A DNA stretch of 64,000 nucleotides from Haliclona indistincta (Eukaryota; Porifera; Demospongiae; Haplosclerida; Chalinidae): contig OZ024792.1 of the NCBI GenBank assembly GCA_964017065.1, forward strand, positions 3,901,754 through 3,965,753, given 5' to 3'. Below the pieces are notes generated by a model. That model worked only from the letters and a program-made list of their open reading frames with translations, had not been told where the DNA came from and searched no databases. The translations under genes and the position numbers were made by a program. How positions within the stretch are numbered: position 1 is the stretch's first letter; every line of letters starts with the position of its first letter. Of this stretch, positions 49,085 through 64,000 are shown in pieces.

Positions 49085-49397
49085 TTATTGAAAGTAAAAT
49101 GTAGTCAAATAGCCGTAGACTAACAACATAATTTTTTACAAAAAACTAGCTGACAGCTGGCTTTCAGTAGAAATGTTTCTCAAACTACTGTAACTGTTCA
49201 TGCAGGTTGAAGATATGACAGAAAATTTCAGGTCAACTGATCACTCAATAATTATTACAGTTAGATGAAGTAACAGATAATACTGAATGCGAAAAGAGAT
49301 CGAGGACAAATAAGTACCAAAAAGTGGATATACAAATAATTATACACGAGGTATAATTATACACAAATACGACAACAATTAGACACGTGACAAGATA
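49085..49397. other. Convergent intergenic stretch, nothing recognised
   Basis: 313 AT-rich bases lie between two convergent stop codons. The short phrase aattatacac occurs twice. It probably contains both 3' UTRs and poly(A) sites. Confidence 0.6.
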
Positions 49398-52300
49398 TCA
49401 AGTATTAGGTCGAGTCTTCTTTATGAGTGGAGAAGTCCAATGAGCAGAGCTAGATCGCTCATAAAACCGTTTTCTCTTCTTCTTGAACATATTTGAGAGA
49501 TCGGGATTTAACAGTAGCTCCTCAGGTGGAAAGATACGGTCAGAAATGTCTGGATGTTGTTTCACACGAGACTCCTGGTCACTCATAACTCGATTGACTG
49601 ATGTAGAAGCCGCCCATTTTGGTACTTTCTTTTTAGGACAAGACTCATCATCAGTACTATCATCACTACTGAGATCTGATATGTTATAATTGTTCTCTGC
49701 TTCCTCGAGAGAATTCGCTGGAGTTAGTTCGTAACTGGCAATTCCAGCATACTTTTGGTGGTGTTTATTCAGATGTGGCGATGAAATTACAGATGGTGCA
49801 GGCTTAATGAAGGTAGTGTCTAGTGCAGGTTTAGTCGATGATGAAGAAGAGAAAATTGGTGGAAGCCGAGCGATCGCCGTTGTGTCTTTTGCAGCTTTTC
49901 TCTGATCTAGCTGTTGCTTCCAATGTAGAAGCATCTTATCAACAGGGTCAGCTGGTATTGCTCTCTTGGGAGGATCTTCTTGTTGCTCTTTCCTTTTCTT
50001 CATTTCCGCCTCTCGCTCCCTCTCTTGTGCTTCTCTTTCTTCTCGCTCACGAATACGCTGCTTCTCTCGTTCAGCAGCCTCTACTCTTCTCCTTTCATCC
50101 TCTGCCTCCATTCTTTTTCTATGTATCTCTTCAATCATTCTTCTCTCCTCTACAGAAACACAAACGCAAGTAAAATTCACATACAGCCATTTTCAGCTAC
50201 CGTACAACCAGTTTTTTGGACTGTCAAATATTTCATAAATAATTTTAGCTGGATCTAATTTTTGATGAGCATGCCCCTGTCTAAAATAAAATCCAAACCA
50301 AAATTTAGTTGCTTTTACAGTGTCCGCCACATTTTGAGAAAAGTTGGTTAGCTTTCCACCGTGATGGTCACCTCTACAACTACAGACCACTCTGTGATTG
50401 CGTCTGCAAGGTGGAGCTCTTGAAGTGCCTGGGACAGAGAAAAGTTAGCAAGGCGTCCTTTTGCTGCCTCGCGGACCCCTTAAGACTAGACTGCCTTTCC
50501 CAGAGTGTTCTGTCGGTAGCTTCATGTCATCAAGAACGACTGCACGATGGCTCTTTCGATCGCCATGTGCATTTTTTGATTATTGCTAGGTTCAAATTTT
50601 TGTAGATTTAATTTTCAACACGCAAAGACATTCTCGAAAATAAATCCACATGAGGCTATACAGTAAGTTGGGATTTCAATCTAATGTTCATAACACTCGA
50701 TTAGTAATTTACAGCCCATAATGTATGAAATTGGCTTATAGTACGTTTACACTAGCAACCTCAGAACTGGTATAGTTTTAATTTAAAGGTTGATAGTAGT
50801 ACAACAACTGGCACTTCCAAAGTACTAGCTACTATATTATTATCAAACTTTGAAAATAAAATTAAACTAGTCTGGCCCGGTTCTAAAGTTGGTAGTGCAA
50901 ACGCACTATTAGCCATTAGCCTTGGTAAAAGGCTCAAATTGGCTGTACCAACCAAAAGAAAAGAAAATCACCAAATCTAGCCAGCTAGCAGGCTAAGCAT
51001 TGATCTAAGCATGTGCACACACCTTCAGCTTTCAGTATCTTTTGCTTCTTATGCTCTTCTTCTTGTTTTCTTCTTGACTCAGCTGCTAACATTCTCTCCC
51101 TTTGTCTCTGATTACGTTCTTCCTTTTTCTTTTGTTGTTCTTGCTGTAGCTATAAGAACAATAATGATAATATCTATTATATCCACTCTACCTTTTCTTT
51201 AAGCTGTTGTTGCTTTGTTCTCTGTCCTGCTATCTTCTCCTTCTTCTGTTCTTCTACTTTCTGAAGTAGTGCTTGCTTCTCTTGGACTCGCTTTAACTTC
51301 TCCTCACGCTTCCTATAACCTAGTAAATCTGCTACTAACAATAATAATGACTCACTTGATTCTTTCTAGTCTCTCTTGCTCTTTACGCAGTGCTAGTTCT
51401 TTCTGCCTCAGCTCCTCGTCAGCTTTCTTCTTAGCCATTTTTTCTTGTAGTTGCTTATTCTTTTCCTAGAGAGCATAATACCAGTTCTAGGTATAGTTAT
51501 GTTACAAGCAGACTATTTTAAAACACAACTGCCGTCTTGTAGTCAGTCTATTTTTATTGTGTCTACCCATTGTAACATCCCATTGCAGCCTTGTCTATAA
51601 ATACCCTGTTGTATGTAATAATTACGAGAACAACTATTTTGTGACTACAGTGACTGGTCCAACAGTTACAACAAAGCTCATAGTAAATTAAATTAACGGG
51701 TGTGTGGTTGTAACACTCACTTCATGTGTTTCAGGTCTACGAGGTGAATTCCTAGGCAAAAAGGACTTTGCTACCTTTAGCACTGGTTGATGTTTGGGTT
51801 TGTTCTCCGACCCCTATAATTATACAGTATACACATGACATATTATTATGCACATGCTCACCTTCATGCCGAACACATTTTCCAAACGCTGTTGTCTCAG
51901 TTTATTCTTCTGGACTTCTTGGTCATACTTTGCTGCTTCGTTCTCTTCCTCTGAAGATCCTCTAGGCGTGTGGAAACTATCGCTGTCCTCAGTTTGAGCA
52001 GCAGCAGAGTCCAGATCAGAATGCGCAGTAGTCATGGGCTCATCCTCTACAGGCTGATCAACCATCATGTCTTCCGCTGATGCTTCACTACTGACTAAAG
52101 CATGATCAATCCTTTCAATCGATGTTGACGGGCTATTGTGGTCAAGGTTTTGATTGAATGGTACTATTGGGCTATCGTAACCAATGCGCTGTTCAACTGT
52201 TACTGGGCTGTTGTGATCATTCTGTTGTTCATTAGGTACTGGGTTAATGCAGTCAACCTGCTGTTCAGCTGGTGTAGGGCTGTTGTTGTCAACCTGTTCG

Positions 52301-53095
52301 ACTGGCGCTGAGCAATAGCGGTCATCTTGTTGTTCAGCTAGTATTGGGCTATTGGAGTCAACCTGTGATGATACAGGGCTATTGTGACCAATCTGTTGTT
52401 GGACTGGTGTTGTGTCATCAGCTAATGCTGGGCTGTTACAGTTGGCTGGTGTTGTTGGGCTATAATGGTCAACCCGGTGCATGGTTGGTGTTCTTGGATG
52501 GTCACTATCAGACTTTTGTTCAGCTGATGGTGGCGAGTTATTGTGACAATACTGTTGATCGACAGGTGAAGGACTACTGAGTGAGTGCTGATCAGTTTGC
52601 TGTTCAAAGGACTGATCAACATGCTGCTTGATTGGTATAGATGTAATAGACTGCTCTTGGTTCTGACAAGCCTCTTCATCATCTGATATAATGATAGCAA
52701 GTTTTGGACGTTTGTGACCGATAATTGCGCGACTTCGTGTCTTCGAAAGGCCAGGGGTCCTGATCGAGCTCAGAGTGAACTGTTGGGGCCTTCCACCGAC
52801 ACTGGAGCGACTGAAAAATAGAAAAAAAAAATACAATCTTGATATTCATTCAGCTTCAACTGACCTAAGGCGTAGATTCCTTTTGGCAAAACATTTCGTA
52901 AGATATTCATCAAGAGAGTCGTCGAACTTTTGAATGTACTTCTCTTTCAGTTGATCTAGCTTGTCCCAATCCACTCCTGGGTTACATAGACGTACGTCCA
53001 TACCCTTCTTATCTCTAGAAAACCTTCGTGGAGGTACTCCGTTGACATCTGAGACACTATCCCTTGAACGAGCACCCTGAAAGCAATGGGTCTCC
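49398..53095 (-). CDS. INCENP: Inner centromere protein (chromosomal passenger scaffold)
   Basis: INCENP anchors Aurora B, survivin and borealin. The N-terminal exon (53095-about 52858) holds the CEN-box-like helix DWDKLDQLKEKYIQKFDDSL that binds survivin/borealin. A large exon (about 52813-51860) is a disordered region with SP-rich repeats. Exons at about 51812-51720, 51465-51358, 51312-51193 and 51149-51024 plus 50155 onward give a long single-alpha-helix/coiled coil of Lys, Arg, Glu and Gln. The C-terminal IN-box binds and activates Aurora B: ISDLSSDDSTDDESCPKKKVPKWA, then NPDLSNMFKKKRKRFYERSSSAHWTSP. The SSS here corresponds to the TSS phospho-motif of vertebrate INCENP. Stop at 49398. 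An intron (50156-51023) carries a long MITE copy. It is divergent from LYAR, 117 bp apart. Confidence 0.93.
50198..50665. mobile_element. MITE copy with an internal 290-bp insertion
   Basis: The ends (taccgtacaaccagtttttt and ggctatacagta) and subterminal parts (caaatatttc, agctggatctaattttt at left; taattttcaacacgc, tcgaaaataaat at right) match the element at 35118-35307. Between them, about 50300-50590 is a more GC-rich stretch absent from that copy. It has an uninterrupted plus-strand frame of about 90 codons. It lies in an INCENP intron. Confidence 0.8.
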
Positions 53096-53212
53096 ATTCT
53101 CTTCGAAGACGCTCGCCCGTTGTGTGAAGAAATTCAAATTTGGTTTATCACGTGATCTTATTAACCAGATCACGTGTTAATCCACGTGTACTGTGTAGCA
53201 GTCTTTGTCATC
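53096..53212. promoter_or_regulatory. Divergent INCENP/LYAR promoter with three E-boxes
   Basis: The 117-bp interval between the start codons has CACGTG at 53149-53154, 53171-53176 and 53183-53188. These are binding sites for MYC/MAX or USF-type bHLH-zip factors. Two of them sit in longer palindromes (atcacgtgat; gatcacgtg). No TATA box was seen. Confidence 0.75.
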
Positions 53213-55099
53213 ATGGTGTTCTTCACTTGCAATGCTTGTGGTCAGTCTATAAAGAAGAACCGTGTGGAAAAGCATTGGCAGGTTGAGTGTCCGAGATGTG
53301 AAATTCTCTCTTGCATGGACTGTGGCAAAGATTTTTATGGAGACGAATACAATACTCACACGAGTTGCATCACTGAGGCCGAGAAGTACCAAGGAGCCTT
53401 GTTCAAAGGAGAAAAGGGTGGACAAAGCAAGGGAGAACGCAAACAACAAGAATGGGCGGAGGTACAGGAATTGCTATTACAAAAACTATCCAATCCATGA
53501 CTACCGTTCAGAAACTGCGTCAGTCAATGGCTAGTGGAAATTACAATCCTAGGATTACCAGACTGTTAGAGATGATTGCTGAATATCCTAACATTCCAAG
53601 AAAGAAGTCAAAATTTGAGGTATTTTCATAATATTCACGCAAGTGACTAATCATTATTCTTGATTGTAGAATTTTATCAAAAACAGTATCAATGTGCATG
53701 ATCAGTCTACAATGACTACATTATGGGATATCTTCAATGTTCAAGTGACTACACAGCAACCAATTGTAGTTGAAGATTCTAAAGGTTTGCCCAACCGCCA
53801 TATCGACTAGAAATTGTCCTGTTTATAATGTGGATTAAGTTGCAATGACAAAATAGCGCACGAGTTCTTGTCCAAACTGCAACCAATCTGCTAGAATGCA
53901 ACGTAGGGTTGTTCTTGTTCTCATAAAGTGCTTCATTGGAGTCATAGACAGAAAGTAGAAATTTTTTCTATTTGCTTACGGGATACTGATATGATGGACG
54001 AGGCTTGCGTTGCTTGTACCGTCAGCAAGCGGTGAAGGAGCTAGCTCTACGTACTAAAACTTGGAATTCTTCAAGAGCAATAGATAAAGAAAGTATACAA
54101 CAAAAATTGCTGTTCGTACACTATGGCAGGCCCAAAATCACACAACTATTAACCAAAAATCTCTCCTTGGATGATCGTCAGCTGGACAACTTTGCGCTTG
54201 GAAGTACATAGCAGCAGTACGAAGGGACTGACAAGAGCTTTTTGATTTGATTTTTCCAGAAGTGATAAACTAGCTGTATAGTGTGGAAAGTGGTGTATCG
54301 AATGCCAAATCCACGTACACATCCTCACATAGCTCGAATACGAAAAGAGATGTCACAAACAGCTCTTGTCAATCCCGGCTTTTCTTTCTTTGCCTTTGAT
54401 ATCAAACAGCTTTTTCTACATTACCCTACAGAAGCTTATTTTTGGCTACAAAAATTGCAATACGAAACACAATACAAAATACATTTACCTCATGCAGCTG
54501 ACCACAAACCGCCACAGTATCCTGTGACCCTAAAACAACTAAAGTGTTCAAGCCTAAGAAATAGTGTCTTATGTGCTTGATTGCAGTGTTAGTACAATAA
54601 GGAGTTTGTGGCAATTTTTATTAAACCGAAGTCTGCTTTGAGCAGCAAATGAGCACACAAGACACAGAACAACTGGTTTGACAAGAAAACACGTGATTTA
54701 GGGGCTAAGAAAATGTTGTGTATAACCATTTCTCTTTTTTCATCAGCAAAAGACAGCAGTGAAAAACAACAGGTTTGTGTAACAGAGCAGCCTACTGGTG
54801 GAGCAGAGAATGGGCATGATAAAAAGAAGAAACGAAAAAAGCATGATAAAGAACAGGGTGCTGTGAAAAATGACGAGTGTGAAACTAGTTCTGCAACAAA
54901 CGATGACTTGAGAAAAACAAAGAAACACAAGAGAAAGAGAATGAAATGTGATGATTCAAGTGAAGATTTGGATGCAATGAAACAACACCTTACTGCTTCA
55001 CTGAGTAATGGCGAAGATGATGTACCCACAAGCAAAAGAGTTCACTTAGATAGCGGGAGAAAACACAAACACAAAAGAAAAAGAACCGTTGCTGCATAA
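53213..55099 (+). CDS. LYAR: LYAR-type nucleolar zinc-finger protein
   Basis: ATG 53213 begins MVFFTCNACGQSIKKNRVEKHW. The N-terminal LYAR zinc fingers follow (CxxC at residues 6-9; CPRCEILSCMDCGKDFYGDEYNTHTSC). Exons are 53213-about 53459, about 53511-53620, about 53671-53784 and about 54750-55099. The 51-bp first intron is needed to keep frame. The middle shows the NIPRKKSKFENFIKNS motif also found in vertebrate LYAR. The C-terminus is a long Lys/Arg-rich nucleolar tail (KKKKRKKHDK, KKHKRKRMK, KHKHKRKRTVAA). LYAR promotes cell growth and pre-rRNA processing in the nucleolus. Intron 3 (about 53785-54749) is unusually long for this window and holds two unassigned open frames. The stop lies 59 bp before the AEBP2 start. 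Confidence 0.93.
54005..54580 (+). other. Unassigned open frames inside LYAR intron 3
   Basis: Two open frames at 54005-54211 (RCLYRQQAVKELALRTKTWN) and 54281-54580 (RTHPHIARIRKEMSQTALVN ... FSFFAFDIKQLFLHYP) have mixed, protein-like composition without low complexity. I recognise no family. They may be remnants of a mobile element or of an exon. There is no sign of splicing into LYAR. Confidence 0.3.
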
Positions 55100-55158
55100 T
55101 GTGTATGAATTGTTGTGGTTATAATGCGGCCAAAGTGACGTAATGCGCGCAGTATAGT

Positions 55159-56370
55159 ATGGCGGACTCTGCAAACGCTACCGGCTCGTGTCATCAGGCC
55201 GAGGGAGACGGCCTGATGGAAGGGATCCAGCTAGTAGAAGATAAGAAAGCCGGATTCAAGCACTTTTGTAAGTGGTCCAATTGTTCTAATCGTGGGCCCT
55301 TCTCGCGGGCGGAAGAACTCACACAGCACCTTGAGACGGAACATTTTCCGACGTTTGATTCTGAAGAATTTGTCCTGTGTTTGTGGGAAGGATGCAAGGT
55401 ATTCAATCGGCCTTGCAACAAGAAATCATGGCTTTCGAACCACATCAAACTCCACACCAAAGAGCGTTTACATAAATGTCTACTCAATGGGTGTAGCATG
55501 TCATTTTGTAGTGTCGAGGCGCTCCAAAATCACCTGCAAAAACACTTTCAAACCACCAAGTCTATGAAAGCGTTTAAAGGCCTAAAGCAAAAGGGACGAA
55601 ATCGTGACTGGAGAATCCCGTCATCATTGGGCCCTATTAGAAACAGTCCAGGCAGTAGTCCAGGAGAGGGTGAAGATGACATTTCACCAGAATGCAGCAA
55701 GAAGACAGAAAAGAGACGACTGTCTCTTCGTGTTCGCATTCCACTGCACTCAAGTGTCAGCCTATCATCACCTCAATCTGGTAATCCACAACCAGTTCCT
55801 GTCAATGGTATGATATGCCTAGATAACCACTCACTCACTGCATGTATTGTGTTGCTCTCTACAGGTGCACATATTCACTCAGATTTGATTGATCGCAAAA
55901 CAATGGCTGTTGTCAAAGACACTGTGTCTCATCTTGTCCGTTACTCTCCTTCATGGTCTTGTGATGGTATTTGCCTGCATGCTGAGGTTAGTGAACTGAC
56001 TAAGTTATAAGCCAGCATCTGCATGAGGTTACGTGACTATACAGAATGAACCCATTCATCAACCAGAAAATTATAGCAATTGTGACAACTTTTAGGCCTT
56101 TAGCCAAATGTTTTGACTAGAGTTACATTTTTCTAGATCATTGGGAAGAGAGTACCAGTAGCTACAGCAACAGAGGAGTATCTTGTTAGATGGACTCCTC
56201 GTCTTCTTGCTGATTCTTGGATCCCTGTACATGACTTTCAACAGCAGAAAATCCTCTTCCTCTCTGACCTCACACCAACCCAAAAGTCTGCCATCACATC
56301 AATGTTCTTCTATTCAGAAAGCTCTGGTAGACATTCTCGGAAAAGAAAACGCAATGACATGTCTATTTAG
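55159..56370 (+). CDS. AEBP2: AEBP2, zinc-finger accessory subunit of PRC2
   Basis: Exons 55159-about 55808, about 55865-55987 and 56137-56370. Three C2H2 fingers lie at residues 37-62, 74-99 and 107-129. The second and third keep the unusual AEBP2 features CLWEGCKVFN and a long C-x4-C-x12 spacing with a tryptophan before the first His (SWLSNHIKLH). A Ser-rich basic linker follows (TEKRRLSLRVR). The C-terminal domain EEYLVRWTPRLLADSWIPVHDF matches the AEBP2 C2B region that packs on SUZ12-RBBP4. Vertebrate AEBP2 stabilises PRC2 and stimulates H3K27 methylation. No long N-terminal acidic region is seen. It follows LYAR on the same strand with 59 bp between coding regions. Confidence 0.9.
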
Positions 56371-56605
56371 AATCAATTTTCAAATATTTTTCCTTTATTT
56401 TTGTCCTGAACTGATAGTTTTTAGATTATCATTTATTTTAAATTTTCTCTTGTATTATAATTATTAATAATTATTTTGTTAACAACAAAACATTTTGTGT
56501 CTGTAAAAAATAATAATGATGAACTTGAATTGTAGGAATTCGATTGTTTAAAATAAAGAATCTATTACACGTCACAGAAAGTGAGACAGTTCCACAACTG
56601 TCGGA
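56371..56605. other. Convergent 3' region AEBP2/RPTP
   Basis: 235 bp of AT-rich sequence. An aataaa at about 56552 may be a poly(A) signal for AEBP2. Nothing else was recognised. Confidence 0.5.

Positions 56606-64000
<7,395 letters not shown>

Noticed and set aside
54589..55035. Minus-strand open frame of 148 codons
   Set aside because: Antisense of the Lys-rich LYAR last exon.

Overview
The window is animal nuclear DNA from a compact, AT-rich, intron-dense genome. Genes lie 60-300 bp apart on both strands, and many introns are only about 45-100 bp with GT..AG ends. The gene set is metazoan: receptor tyrosine phosphatase, tandem SH2 domains, EGF/VWC secreted protein, INCENP, AEBP2, ODF3. 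With the compact layout this suggests a sponge, most likely a demosponge such as Amphimedon. The species is an inference; no rRNA or mitochondrial marker is present.

Layout from left to right. (1) 1-13112 (+): acetyl-CoA carboxylase, nearly complete, with an assembly-type duplication (985-2810 against 3618-5445) around a 200-N gap. (2) 13310-14699 (-): ARMC7. (3) 15480-18612 (+): PAT1/PATL1, an mRNA-decay factor. (4) 18782-19327 (-): OHCU decarboxylase of urate breakdown, with Tyr at the usual catalytic His. (5) 20153-21370 (-): small EF-hand protein. (6) 21649-24341 (+): HMG20-like HMG-box protein with an added zinc finger. (7) 24473-25060 (+): ribosomal protein eL42. (8) 25242-27227 (-): mitochondrial ribosomal protein MRPS35. 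(9) 27440-32982 (-): NELL-like secreted TSPN/EGF/VWC protein. (10) 33202-37069 (+): ODF3 (CIMAP1). (11) 37196-about 38689 (-): AKIP1-like. (12) 38690-41194: gene-poor stretch of foldback and terminal-inverted-repeat elements. (13) 41195-45587 (+): IQGAP-type CH domain joined to two SH2 domains and a SAM domain. (14) 45807-49084 (+): coiled-coil/EF-hand/WW-like protein. (15) 49398-53095 (-): INCENP. (16) 53213-55099 (+): LYAR. (17) 55159-56370 (+): AEBP2. (18) 56606-64000 (-): R3-type receptor tyrosine phosphatase with many FN3 domains, running off the right edge.

There is no operon or single pathway here; these are mostly housekeeping, chromatin, cilium and signalling genes. Several neighbours are divergent and probably share short promoters: NELL-like/ODF3, EF-hand/HMG, and INCENP/LYAR, the last with three CACGTG boxes. 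Introns carry several MITE-type elements. The most unusual coding feature is the CH-SH2-SH2-SAM protein, which looks like an IQGAP N-terminus rewired to phosphotyrosine signalling.
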